NCBI RefSeq assembly: GCF_017744395.1
Contig: NZ_JAGIBI010000001.1
Coordinates: forward strand, 186,001 to 250,000
Reading direction: 5' to 3'
Source: Herbaspirillum sp.
Lineage (GTDB): Bacteria; Pseudomonadota; Gammaproteobacteria; Burkholderiales; Burkholderiaceae_D
DNA: 64,000 nucleotides
Positions 36,454 through 44,490 of this stretch are shown piece by piece; within the stretch, counting starts at the first letter, position 1; each line of letters starts with the position of its first letter. A model generated the notes under the pieces. The model did not search any database. It was not told where the DNA came from and saw only the letters and a program-made list of their open reading frames with translations. The position numbers and the translations under genes are program-made.

Positions 36454-36564
36454 CTACCCGTAGAAGCCAGAGCCAAGGCCCGGCGTCGAGATGAAGTTCT
36501 TTGACATTTCTTTGATAGCTTTCTTGATAAGCAAGGTCTTTTTGACGTCTCCTTTCTTTCTCAT
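36454..36564 (-). CDS. 36-residue basic peptide with Gly/aromatic C-terminus
   Basis: Starts MRKKGDVKKTLLIKK and ends TPGLGSGFYG. An AAGGAA ribosome-binding site lies about 9 bases upstream. It follows the 233-residue gene by 35 bases on the same strand and is probably co-transcribed. The Lys-rich first half and Gly/Phe/Tyr tail are unlike a random frame. Directly downstream a shifted frame encodes GGFSSPEDYLDNGGYQLY before a stop, hinting at a longer ancestral product or a frameshift. No family recognised. Confidence 0.45.
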   Translation of the reverse strand: MRKKGDVKKTLLIKKAIKEMSKNFISTPGLGSGFYG

Positions 36565-36599
36565 GTTGCTGTTTCCTTCATTTTTGATGTGTGAAACGA

Positions 36600-37301
36600 T
36601 CACTCGTCGCATTGATACGCTGATGCCCAATCCTTGCAAATGCCCTTGGTTGCACGAACCCTCTCCATGATCCTATCCAGCAGTTGGTTCATCCGGGTCT
36701 CAACGTTGGCTAGCCATTGCGGGCTTTGTATGCATGATGGTTGCTGTTGTTTGATCGCAAGGGTGAGGAGCCGAAGGGCGGCTATTGAGTCCTTTGAGAG
36801 ATGTGCTTTAGCTGTGAGATGCTTACCGGCTGATTGGAAGAGTGGGCCAAGGAGGGATTCACCAGCCAGAATACCCGCTTCCATGAGTTTCGGGAGATAC
36901 CTGCGGATATGCTGGGCTTGGCGGTTGTGTAGCTTGGCGTACCAGCGGGTGAGTATGCTGACGCCTGGAGTGATGCCGCGCCGCTGGTTAGTGAACTGAA
37001 GCACGAACAAAGCGAAGTCTCTTACTTCTTTTCGTAGACTGGCGACTGCTGCTTGACGTTGTAAGCTTCTTTCACTGACGTGAATCTCGGGCCAGAAGCC
37101 CTTGTGTTTCTTCGCCTCTGCTGCTGACACTATTTCCCCTGTGTCAATGTCCACGTACTCAGTGATGACCGATGCGTGGTACTTCGTTCTTGCTTCGCTT
37201 TTTATTTTGAGCGGGGTCGTGACTGTCCTCAACTGAGGAGCCAAGGTGGCAGGTATGAATCGCGGGCGTGGCTCATCACCACATCCAGTCTTATAATTCA
37301 A
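36600..37301 (-). CDS. Unrecognised 233-residue island protein
   Basis: I do not recognise a family. A basic N-terminus is followed by TEYVDIDTGEIVSAAEAKKHKG, a helical region FALFVLQFTNQRRGITPGVS and a possible winged-helix part (RWYAKLHNRQAQHIRRYLPK). The Leu/Lys-rich C-terminus is helical. The overall charge is strongly positive, so nucleic-acid binding is plausible. No ATG fits the 5' end; TTG 37301 has AGGA about 8 bases upstream. It may form an operon with the following small peptide. Confidence 0.6.
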   Translation of the reverse strand: MNYKTGCGDEPRPRFIPATLAPQLRTVTTPLKIKSEARTKYHASVITEYVDIDTGEIVSAAEAKKHKGFWPEIHVSERSLQRQAAVASLRKEVRDFALFVLQFTNQRRGITPGVSILTRWYAKLHNRQAQHIRRYLPKLMEAGILAGESLLGPLFQSAGKHLTAKAHLSKDSIAALRLLTLAIKQQQPSCIQSPQWLANVETRMNQLLDRIMERVRATKGICKDWASAYQCDE

Positions 37302-37460
37302 TAGGAATTCCTTTAAGTATTTGTTTTGAAATGGTTTTTTTTAAGATGAAAGTGGACGTATTCACCACTTCAGTCTCGGTTTTATGACTTTCACTCCTTG
37401 GCTGTGTCGTGCACATAGCTGACCGAAATTACCTGTGCCGTTCTGGCGTCAAAGAGAAGA

Positions 37461-37485
37461 GCCAGTCAGTTTGCTTCTGACTGGC
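37461..37485 (-). terminator. Terminator of the serine recombinase gene
   Basis: GCCAGTCAG at 37461-37469 and CTGACTGGC at 37477-37485 form a 9-bp stem with a 7-base loop. A pyrimidine-rich TCTTCTCTTT run follows on the minus strand, 23 bases after the recombinase stop. Confidence 0.75.
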
Positions 37486-37507
37486 CTTAATGGGACGTCT
37501 ATAGCAG

Positions 37508-38119
37508 CTATTGCGCCTGCTGTGCCGCCTTCATAATAGTTGGGTGGGAGACGCCGTACTCCTTCGCCAGTCCTCGCGCTGTAGCCCCTCTGGCCAGCTT
37601 CTCACGTATCTCTTCATGCAACTGGGACAGCTTCATCCCTTGCTTCTCTGCGAGTACGGCAAGGGTGTCCCTGCGGCCTAGTACCTTCCCTTCGGCCTTT
37701 GCACGCGCTAACCCTGCTTGTGTTCGCTCTATCAACTGATCCCGTTCGAACTGGGCGAATGCGGCGAACATTCGGCGCACCAATTCACCGGCGGCACTGG
37801 TCACTTCCATCACAGGCAAGTCGAGTACTACGACGCGAATGCCTTTTTGCCGTAGCATTTCTACCGTCCGATCAACGTCGGCGGCATTGCGCCCTAGGCG
37901 ATCCAGCTTCGCGACCACGAGGATGTCATCCGGCTCAAGCTCGGAGACTAACTGAACGAACACTGGACGCTCCATTGCTGGAACGGTGCCGCTAATAGTC
38001 TCCGCCCGAACACGGCGCGGGAGGATGTCGTATCCAGCCTGCTTGGCGAGGAGAGCTTGGTTATCTGTGGTTTGGTCTACCGTGGAGACACGGGCATACA
38101 GGAAGGTGCGGGAGGACAT
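37508..38119 (-). CDS. Serine recombinase (resolvase/invertase family)
   Basis: A 203-residue small serine recombinase. The catalytic domain opens FLYARVSTVDQTTDNQ with the nucleophile Ser in ARVST, followed by LVVAKLDRLGRNAADV and FAQFERDQLIERTQAGLARAKAEGK. The C-terminal helix-turn-helix is ARGATARGLAKEYGVSHPTIMK. The start at 38119 (MSSRTFLY) is used. No transposase is near, so it is an orphan resolvase or DNA invertase of the island, divergent from the 279-residue gene. Confidence 0.9.
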   Translation of the reverse strand: MSSRTFLYARVSTVDQTTDNQALLAKQAGYDILPRRVRAETISGTVPAMERPVFVQLVSELEPDDILVVAKLDRLGRNAADVDRTVEMLRQKGIRVVVLDLPVMEVTSAAGELVRRMFAAFAQFERDQLIERTQAGLARAKAEGKVLGRRDTLAVLAEKQGMKLSQLHEEIREKLARGATARGLAKEYGVSHPTIMKAAQQAQ

Positions 38120-38165
38120 GATTACCTTGAAAAACAAATGTGGTAATCATTGTGCGTGGTAATCA
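38119..38165. promoter_or_regulatory. Repeated TGATTACC/GGTAATCA sites at the divergent promoter
   Basis: TGATTACC at 38119-38126 faces GGTAATCA at 38142-38149 and again at 38158-38165, giving an inverted pair plus a direct copy 16 bases apart. They overlap the recombinase start codon and lie upstream of the 279-residue gene. They could be subsites of a resolvase res site or an operator for an island regulator. Confidence 0.55.
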
Positions 38166-38283
38166 ATGTGTTTACAAGGATTTTATTACCACTCCCGAAG
38201 AGGTGCTACCGCTGGCAAACAAACGGTCGATTAATTACCGGGCCTTTTGCGGTAAATTTAGCGACTTCATTGCGGGGAGTGAC

Positions 38284-39123
38284 ATGACATCTCATAGGTA
38301 CTACTCAGAACGGCAAGGACTGAACCCAAATGCTAAGGGGCTTCCCCTGCTAGACATTTGTGGGTTGTTTATCCGAGTTTTTAGCCAGTTGCAAACTGAT
38401 GGCTATTTTGATGAGGCACTTGGTTCTTGGTGTGTCGATGCGGGACACACGCCGGGTTACATTGGAGATGTGGACTTGGAGATGCTTCTCGCCATCAGAA
38501 AGAAAGACTTGTATCCAATTGAGGATCGGGCGCTTTCGTATTCCGAAGATGATCTATTCGACGTGATCGAATTCCTATATCAGCATGTGTCTGCGCCCGT
38601 TGATGGAACCATGCACAACTTTGGCGGATGTGGGATGCATTGGGAGACCTTTAATAAACAGAAAGGGCAGGTGCTGTTCCGCGAGAAAATCAATGGTGTG
38701 TTGGGAAACTATGCGCGGAGATATGAGCTATCAGTTAAGGGGGAGATTCTTCAGAGTCCAGATGTTGGTTTTGAGATGATCTTCGAGGCAGATTTACCAA
38801 CAAAGGATCAGACCATCGTCGAGAGAACGAACGCTGCTATCGTGAGATACAGACGACACGGGTCAACAACGGATGATCGCCGGCAGGCTGTACGCGATCT
38901 TGTAGACGTTCTCGAATATCTGCGTCCCCAGTTGAAGGTGTTACTGACTAAGAGCGATGAGAGCGAGCTATTTAACATAGCGAACAACTTTGGTATTCGG
39001 CATTTGAATGACCAGCAGAAGACCGCCTATGACGCCTCTATTTGGCTGAGTTGGATGTTCTACTATTATCTTTCGACAATCCACGTGGTGCTTCGCAAAA
39101 TCGAGGCATCGAAATCAAAATGA
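38284..39123 (+). CDS. Unrecognised 279-residue island protein
   Basis: A soluble, helical protein that I cannot assign with confidence. It starts MTSHRYYSERQGLNPNAKGL; conserved-looking segments are DLFDVIEFLYQHVSAPVDGT and, at the C-terminus, RRQAVRDLVDVLEYLRPQLK and FNIANNFGIRHLNDQQKTAYD, then an aromatic helix WLSWMFYYYLSTIHVVLRK. ATG 38284 has GGGGAG 4 bases upstream; the frame is open to 38140 through GTG codons. The helical C-terminus recalls HEPN-like abortive-infection proteins, but the R-x4-6-H motif is not seen. Confidence 0.65.
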   Translation: MTSHRYYSERQGLNPNAKGLPLLDICGLFIRVFSQLQTDGYFDEALGSWCVDAGHTPGYIGDVDLEMLLAIRKKDLYPIEDRALSYSEDDLFDVIEFLYQHVSAPVDGTMHNFGGCGMHWETFNKQKGQVLFREKINGVLGNYARRYELSVKGEILQSPDVGFEMIFEADLPTKDQTIVERTNAAIVRYRRHGSTTDDRRQAVRDLVDVLEYLRPQLKVLLTKSDESELFNIANNFGIRHLNDQQKTAYDASIWLSWMFYYYLSTIHVVLRKIEASKSK

Positions 39124-39267
39124 CCAAAACCGTCACGGGGGAGTGGCATCTCTGGCGCAGCGCAGTAGGCCGCGTAAAAATCCGAATCAAGTTTTGGTCG
39201 TGAGTAGTTGTGGGTTGATGAGTTTGCTAAATTGCGCCAACAAAACTAGAAAACGAAGGGGGGGGCG

Positions 39268-39999
39268 ATGTGCGCCGTTAATTGGACGATGCTGCTGGAG
39301 TATCTGAAGGTCGTGTTCAGTTGGCCGCCGATGGCCGTTGTGATTACGCTGTTCGCAGTGTTCAAGTTTAAAGCTGCTATAGATGACCTCTTGAGCCGCA
39401 TTGTCAGTGGCAAGATTCTAGGTCAAGAGATTCACGCTGCCCCGCCTAAAGATGCACCTCAAGGCAGTGTCAATGCCCCGGATGTTTTAGTACCACCGGT
39501 GCCCGATTTCGTGGCACCAGTGGGCGTAGGTGTTGCACTGCGGGATGAGCCAGCCGTCAATGAGCCACATCCGCCAGCCGAAGAGCCTCTACCGCCTGAG
39601 CTGGTCAACGACCCGCATGCAAGGGCGGCCATAGCTTATGTGCGTGAGAATCCCGCCCAAACGGTTATCGAATACAAGAAAGTGATGACGGCGTTATCGT
39701 CAGAGAGGTTGTACGTCCGCATATTCGGGACACAAATATCGGTGTTGGTTTTTCTTAGCAGTCGAAATGGCGGGCCTGTCTCTGCGCCTGCCCTATCTGC
39801 ATATCACGAGGAGTACCAGCGACTGTCCGACAATATGGAGTACTCGTTTGAAAGCTACATGGATTTCCTCGTTGGTGCCGGGGCCGTTGAGAAAGTGGAG
39901 GCTGCCGTACCTCAATATCGGATGACGCCGTTTGGTGTGGAATTCCTTGCGTACATAAGAGCGCAGTACCCCATTGCATGGATGCAGCGGGCATTTTAG
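39268..39999 (+). CDS. Membrane-anchored 243-residue island protein of unknown function
   Basis: One N-terminal membrane helix (about 12-34, VVFSWPPMAVVITLFAVFKF), a Pro/Val-rich linker (about 55-125), and a globular C-terminal part. That part has a short alpha/beta segment (AIAYVRENPAQTVIEYKKV) and a possible winged-helix end (SYMDFLVGAGAVEKVE, YRMTPFGVEFLAYIRA). A G-rich ribosome-binding site precedes ATG 39268; ATG 39289 is an alternative. Function unknown; it would place a small sensor or effector domain at the inner membrane. Confidence 0.62.
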   Translation: MCAVNWTMLLEYLKVVFSWPPMAVVITLFAVFKFKAAIDDLLSRIVSGKILGQEIHAAPPKDAPQGSVNAPDVLVPPVPDFVAPVGVGVALRDEPAVNEPHPPAEEPLPPELVNDPHARAAIAYVRENPAQTVIEYKKVMTALSSERLYVRIFGTQISVLVFLSSRNGGPVSAPALSAYHEEYQRLSDNMEYSFESYMDFLVGAGAVEKVEAAVPQYRMTPFGVEFLAYIRAQYPIAWMQRAF

Positions 40000-40125
40000 C
40001 TGGGGGGCACGCTGGAAGCCGGAGGGCGAGTGAGCACACTTTGAGCACACTGCTGAAGTAAAATTATCGGGTCGGTCTCGGTGATTGCCGTCCACCCTCG
40101 ACGCAGTAAGTGCCTGATCTGCAAA

Positions 40126-40198
40126 GAAAAGTACGAAAGAAACTGGCCTGCCCTAAGGGAATCGAACCCCTAACCTACGGCTTAGAAGGCCGTTGCTC
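40126..40198. repeat. Right attachment site (73-bp direct repeat, copy 2)
   Basis: Identical to 32536-32608. Here the repeat is continuous with the 5' part of tRNA-Arg, so the intact tRNA survives at the right end of the island. The distance between outer edges of the two copies is about 7.66 kb, which defines the island. Confidence 0.93.
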
Positions 40199-40220
40199 TA
40201 TCCGGTTGAGCTAAGGGCAG
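40144..40220 (-). tRNA. tRNA-Arg (anticodon UCU)
   Basis: A 77-base gene with encoded CCA. The acceptor stem is CTGCCCT/AGGGCAG, the anticodon loop CTTCTAA (UCU) sits on ACGGC/GCCGT, and the T-loop is TTCGATT. It reads AGA codons, which are rare in a high-GC host. Its 3' part is the integration target of the island. It lies downstream of tRNA-Pro on the same strand. Confidence 0.95.
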
Positions 40221-40264
40221 AGACGCAAGCCGTTTCGCGGAAGCTTGCCGAAACGATTGCGGAA

Positions 40265-40300
40265 AAGAAAACGGGCTGTCTTGCGACAGCCCGTTTTCTT
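40265..40300. terminator. 16-bp hairpin between tRNA-Pro and tRNA-Arg
   Basis: AAGAAAACGGGCTGTC and its exact complement flank a TTGC loop. A/T runs on both sides make it a bidirectional terminator. It would end tRNA-Pro transcription before tRNA-Arg or serve as a processing hairpin if the two are co-transcribed. A closely related hairpin is at 31622-31650. Confidence 0.85.
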
Positions 40301-40308
40301 TTAATGAG

Positions 40309-40385
40309 TGGTCGGAGTACAAGGATTCGAACCTTGGACCCCCTGGTCCCAAACCAGGTGCGCTACCGGGCTGCGCTACACTCCG
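40309..40385 (-). tRNA. tRNA-Pro (anticodon UGG)
   Basis: A 77-base gene with encoded CCA. The acceptor stem is CGGAGTG/TACTCCG with one G-T pair, the anticodon stem CCTGG/CCAGG with loop TTTGGGA (UGG), and the T-arm CAAGG-TTCGAAT-CCTTG. A strong promoter is immediately upstream. Confidence 0.96.
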
Positions 40386-40394
40386 AGAAGCGGA

Positions 40395-40424
40395 ATAATA
40401 GCAGCATCCGGCCATCCAGGTCAA
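40395..40424 (-). promoter_or_regulatory. Sigma-70 promoter of tRNA-Pro
   Basis: TTGACC (-35) and TATTAT (-10) on the minus strand, separated by 18 bases. The -10 ends about 9 bases before the tRNA 5' end. A GC-rich discriminator (CCGC) follows, as in stable-RNA promoters. Confidence 0.78.
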
Positions 40425-40457
40425 CTTGCCCTTGTGGAAATATCTGCGGCGGCGCGC

Positions 40458-43223
40458 TCAGGCCGCTTCAGCGGCATCCGCCGCCTTGATTTCCACCAGC
40501 AGTTTCTTGATCTCCGGCACGCACGAGCCGCAGTTGCCGCCGGCTTTCAGGCAGGCGGTGACTTCGCCGACTTCCTTCAGGCCCTTGCTGCGGATGGCGC
40601 CGCAGATGGTGTTGCGGCCCACGCCGAAGCAGGAGCATACGGTCGGGCCGGCATCGGCGCCTCTTTCTATCGGCTGGCCCACCAGCAGGCCGACGCGGTC
40701 GGCTTCTTCCAGTTGTTCCTTGGCGAACAATCCGGCCAGCCACGAACGCGAGGGCAGGTCGGGGCGTGCCGACATGAAGATGCACATGTCGATACGGTTT
40801 TTGACCACATGCACGGCGCGGTAGGCGCCGGCGCTCAGGTCTTCGTATTCCAGCCAGTCGGCCTCGGGGTCTTCCACGCCCAGCAGCTTGCGCGCCCATG
40901 CCGCATGGTCGTCGATGTTGTTGCGGCTGGCCAGTTCGAAGCGGGTGAAGTCGCGGCCCTGCACGCGGGTCCAGTGCGTGATGTCGTCCAGCGCCAGGTC
41001 GTGGCGGGTCAGGATGAAGCCGTGCCACGACACGCGGAATTCCTCGATCGCCACCGGCGTGTGCTTGAACTCCGGTTCGCCCGATACCGGGTCGACCACC
41101 GGGTTGACCAGGGCGCCCACGCGCGCGTCCGAGGCCGACTGGTTGTTCCAGTGGATCGGCACGAACACGCTGCCGCGCGGGATGCCGCCGCCGTGCTGCA
41201 CGCGCGCCACCATTGCGCCCCAGCGGCTGGAAATGCGCGCCAGGCCGCCTTCGCGCACGCCGTACAGCAACGCGTCCTGCGGATGGATGTCGATGAAGGA
41301 TTCCGGGATATGGTTGGCCAGCGTGGCCGACTTGCCGGTGCGTGTCATCGTGTGCCAGTGGTCGCGCACGCGGCCGGTGTTGAGCACCAGCGGGAAGTCG
41401 TCGCAGGTCTTGTTGGCCGGGTTGCGCGGTGCGGTCGCCACGAAGCGCGCGCGGCCGTCGGCATGGGTGAAGTGCAGGTCTTCCAGCACGCGCGCGGCGC
41501 CGGCGATGCTGCCGTCGGACAGGCGCCGCACCGGCCACTGGATCGGCTGCAGGGCGTCATATTGCCGCTTGTCCATGCCAACCAGGCCTGCCAGGTTGAA
41601 TACGCGGCGGATCTTGCCGGCCGCGCCTGCAGTGATGCCCGGTTCGCCGTTGCGGTGCGCCGACAGCCGCGCATGTTCGTCGAAGATCGCATGCGGGCCG
41701 TCGAAGTCGAAGCCGTCGAAGCCCATGCGCCGGGCCACGTCGCAGATGACCTGCCAGTCCGGGCGCGCTTCGCCGGGCGCCAGCAGGAAGCCGCGCTGGC
41801 GCGAGATGCGGCGCTCCGAGTTGGTGACGGTGCCGTCCTTCTCGCCCCAGCCCAGCGCCGGCAGCAGCACGTGGGCGAAGGCGTTGGTGTCGGTCTTTTC
41901 GATGATGTCGGAAGATACCACCAGTTCGCATTTCTCCAGGGCGCGTCGCACCAGGTCTGCATCCGGCAGGCTGACCATCGGATTGGTCGCCATGATCCAG
42001 ACCGCCTTCACGCGCCCGTCCTCGATGGCGCGGAACAGGTCGACCGCCTTCAGGCCCTGCTTGTCGGCGATGCGCGGCGATGCCCAGAAGCCTTGCACGA
42101 TCTCGCGGTGGGCGGCGTTGTCCAGGTCCATGTGCGCAGCCAGCATGTTGGCCAGGCCGCCGACTTCGCGCCCGCCCATCGCATTGGGCTGGCCGGTGAT
42201 CGAGAACGGCCCCATGCCGGGACGGCCGATGCGCCCGGTGATCAGGTGGCAGTTGATGATGCTGTTGACCTTGTCGGTGCCGGCCGAGGACTGGTTCACG
42301 CCCATCGAAAAACCGGTCACGACTTTTTCGGTGGCGGCAAAGGCTTCGTAAAAGGCCATCAGATCCTTTAGGTCGACCTTGCAGATGCGCGCCACCGTGG
42401 CGGGATCGGCGCAGTCGGCGTCGGCCGCGGCCAGCGCTTCGTCGAAGCCGCTGGTATGCGCTTCGATGAAACCGTTGTCGCGCGCGCCACGATGCGCCAG
42501 GTAGCTCAGCAGGCCGTTGAACAGCCAGACGTCGGTGCCGGCCTTGACCGGCAGGTGCAGGTCGGCCAGTTCGCAGGTGGCGGTGCGGCGCGGGTCGATC
42601 ACTACCAGCCTGGCGTGCGGCCGGGTTTCCTTGATGCGGGCGATGCGCTGGAACAGGATAGGATGGCACCACGCCGCATTGGAGCCGACCAGCACCACCA
42701 TGTCGGCCAGTTCCAGGTCCTCGTAGCAGACCGGCACCAGGTCTTCGCCGAAGGCGCGCTTGTGGCCGGCCACCGCCGACGACATGCACAGGCGCGAATT
42801 GGTGTCGATGTTGGCGCTGCCGATGTAGCCCTTCATCAGCTTGTTGGCGAGGTAGTAGTCCTCGGTCAGCAACTGGCCGGAGACGTACAGCGCGACCGCA
42901 TCCGGGCCGTGCTCGGCGACGATGGCCGACAGCTTGCCGGCCACGGTATCGAGCGCGGCATCCCAGGAGACGCGCTGCATTACGCCGTTGCCGTCGCGCA
43001 TCTGGGGATACAGCAGGCGGCCGTCGAGGTCGACCGTCTCGCCCAGGGTCGAACCTTTCACGCACAGGCGTCCCTTGTTGGCCGGATGCCGCTCGTCGCC
43101 CTTGACGCCGATGGCCCCGTCTTGCCGCAGCGAGGCCGAGACGCCACAGCCCACGCCGCAGTAGGGGCAGGTGGTCTGGACGGTGGCGGCGGCAATGGCG
43201 ATCGGGGTGGGGGACAGGTTCAC
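40458..43223 (-). CDS. nasA: Assimilatory nitrate reductase, catalytic subunit NasA
   Basis: A 921-residue molybdopterin enzyme reducing nitrate to nitrite in the cytoplasm; no Tat signal is present. The N-terminal [4Fe-4S] site is CPYCGVGCG (Cys19, 22, 26) plus Cys54 in GRLCVKGS. Molybdopterin-domain segments include NIDTNSRLCMSSAVAGHKRAFG and TNPMVSLPDADLV. The last 60 or so residues are a BFD-like [2Fe-2S] domain (CSCFGVGRNTIC, CLKAGGNCGSC), an internal electron entry point. It is last in the operon, so its level depends on passage through the whole transcript. Confidence 0.95.
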   Translation of the reverse strand: MNLSPTPIAIAAATVQTTCPYCGVGCGVSASLRQDGAIGVKGDERHPANKGRLCVKGSTLGETVDLDGRLLYPQMRDGNGVMQRVSWDAALDTVAGKLSAIVAEHGPDAVALYVSGQLLTEDYYLANKLMKGYIGSANIDTNSRLCMSSAVAGHKRAFGEDLVPVCYEDLELADMVVLVGSNAAWCHPILFQRIARIKETRPHARLVVIDPRRTATCELADLHLPVKAGTDVWLFNGLLSYLAHRGARDNGFIEAHTSGFDEALAAADADCADPATVARICKVDLKDLMAFYEAFAATEKVVTGFSMGVNQSSAGTDKVNSIINCHLITGRIGRPGMGPFSITGQPNAMGGREVGGLANMLAAHMDLDNAAHREIVQGFWASPRIADKQGLKAVDLFRAIEDGRVKAVWIMATNPMVSLPDADLVRRALEKCELVVSSDIIEKTDTNAFAHVLLPALGWGEKDGTVTNSERRISRQRGFLLAPGEARPDWQVICDVARRMGFDGFDFDGPHAIFDEHARLSAHRNGEPGITAGAAGKIRRVFNLAGLVGMDKRQYDALQPIQWPVRRLSDGSIAGAARVLEDLHFTHADGRARFVATAPRNPANKTCDDFPLVLNTGRVRDHWHTMTRTGKSATLANHIPESFIDIHPQDALLYGVREGGLARISSRWGAMVARVQHGGGIPRGSVFVPIHWNNQSASDARVGALVNPVVDPVSGEPEFKHTPVAIEEFRVSWHGFILTRHDLALDDITHWTRVQGRDFTRFELASRNNIDDHAAWARKLLGVEDPEADWLEYEDLSAGAYRAVHVVKNRIDMCIFMSARPDLPSRSWLAGLFAKEQLEEADRVGLLVGQPIERGADAGPTVCSCFGVGRNTICGAIRSKGLKEVGEVTACLKAGGNCGSCVPEIKKLLVEIKAADAAEAA

Positions 43224-43250
43224 GTATCGGTTCCTTTGAAACTATGCAGC

Positions 43251-44489
43251 CTAGGCAGCTTTCTGGCACATCGCCTGCCCGAACGGCAGTTCGCGCCGGA
43301 AGGCGGAAATATCGCGTCCGCTCTGGATCAGGTCGAAATACCACGGCCCGTCCTTGACGTCGCCGTACAGCACCGCGCCCACCAGCCGGCTGCCGCGCAG
43401 CACCAGGCGCTTGTAGATGCCGCGCCGCGGATCGCGCAGCACCAGGTCTTCGGTATCTTCGGCGCCGATGAAGTCGCCGGCGGAATAGAGGTCGACGCCG
43501 GTCACCTTGAGCTTGGTCGCCGTGGCTTGCTGCACGTAGCGGCGATGCCCGGCGCCGGCCAGGTGCGCGCCACAGACGCGCGCCTGGTCCCAGATCGGCG
43601 CCACCAGGCCGAAGGTGGCCTTGCGGTGCTGCACGCATTCGCCCACGGCGTAGATGCGCGGGTCATAGGTCTGCAGCGTGTCGTCGACGATGATGGCGCG
43701 CTCGCAATGCAGGCCGGCTGATTTGGCCAGCGCGATGTTGGGGCGTACGCCGGCGGTCATCACCACCAGGTCGGCGGGAATCTCGCTGCCGTCCTTGAAG
43801 CGCACCGCGCTCACGCGGTCCGGTCCGACGATTTCGGCGGTGTTGGCATTGAGCAGGAAACGCAGCCCCTTGGCTTCCAGCGCCTTCTTCAATAGTTCGG
43901 CGGCCGGCTTGTCCAGCTGCTGGTTCATCAGCGTGTCGGTGACGTGCACCACGGTCACCTCCATGCCCTGGCGCATCAGCCCGTTGGCCGCTTCCAGCCC
44001 CAGCAGGCCGCCGCCGATCACGATCGCGTGGCGGTGCGTGCGTGCCGCTTCCAGCATGGCGTCGACGTCCTGGATGTCGCGGAAGGCGATTACGCCCGGC
44101 AGTTCATGGCCCGGCACCGGGATGATGAACGGCGTGGAGCCGGTGGCCAGCAGCAGGCGGTCGTATTGCACCTCGACGCCGCTCCGGGAGCGCACCACGC
44201 GGCGGCGGCGGTCGATGTGTTCGACCGGATCGCCGGCATGCAGCGTGATGCCGTTCTGCGCATACCACTCGCGCGTGTTGAGCATGATGTCGGCGATGCT
44301 CTTGTCGCCGGCCAGCACCGGCGAGAGCATGATGCGGTTGTAGTTGCCGTGCGGCTCGGCGCCGAACACGGTGATGTCGTACAGGTCGGGCGCCAGCTTC
44401 AGCAATTCCTCCACCGTACGCATGCCGGCCATGCCGTTGCCGATGACGACCAGCGCGGGTTTGCCGTCCTTGTCGGCCGGGGCGTTCAT
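43251..44489 (-). CDS. FAD-dependent NAD(P)H reductase of nitrate assimilation (NasB-like)
   Basis: A 412-residue flavoprotein of the NirB/rubredoxin-reductase type. The FAD site is GNGMAGMRTVEELLK, the NAD site GGGLLGLEAANGLMRQGMEV, and the second FAD motif is YAVGECVQHR. It corresponds to the first third of NirB but has no BFD or sirohaem domains. One base separates it from nirD and 27 from nasA. It most likely passes electrons from NAD(P)H to the BFD domain of NasA. Confidence 0.85.
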   Translation of the reverse strand: MNAPADKDGKPALVVIGNGMAGMRTVEELLKLAPDLYDITVFGAEPHGNYNRIMLSPVLAGDKSIADIMLNTREWYAQNGITLHAGDPVEHIDRRRRVVRSRSGVEVQYDRLLLATGSTPFIIPVPGHELPGVIAFRDIQDVDAMLEAARTHRHAIVIGGGLLGLEAANGLMRQGMEVTVVHVTDTLMNQQLDKPAAELLKKALEAKGLRFLLNANTAEIVGPDRVSAVRFKDGSEIPADLVVMTAGVRPNIALAKSAGLHCERAIIVDDTLQTYDPRIYAVGECVQHRKATFGLVAPIWDQARVCGAHLAGAGHRRYVQQATATKLKVTGVDLYSAGDFIGAEDTEDLVLRDPRRGIYKRLVLRGSRLVGAVLYGDVKDGPWYFDLIQSGRDISAFRRELPFGQAMCQKAA

Positions 44490-44490
44490 G

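Noticed and set aside
37508-38119. Serine recombinase considered as part of a Tn3-like transposon
   Set aside because: No tnpA, no 38-bp terminal inverted repeats and no target duplication are visible around it; it is treated as an island gene.
40308-42371. A 687-codon plus-strand frame running from the tRNA-Pro gene into nasA
   Set aside because: It begins inside the tRNA and continues antisense to nasA; no ribosome-binding site and no protein-like composition.
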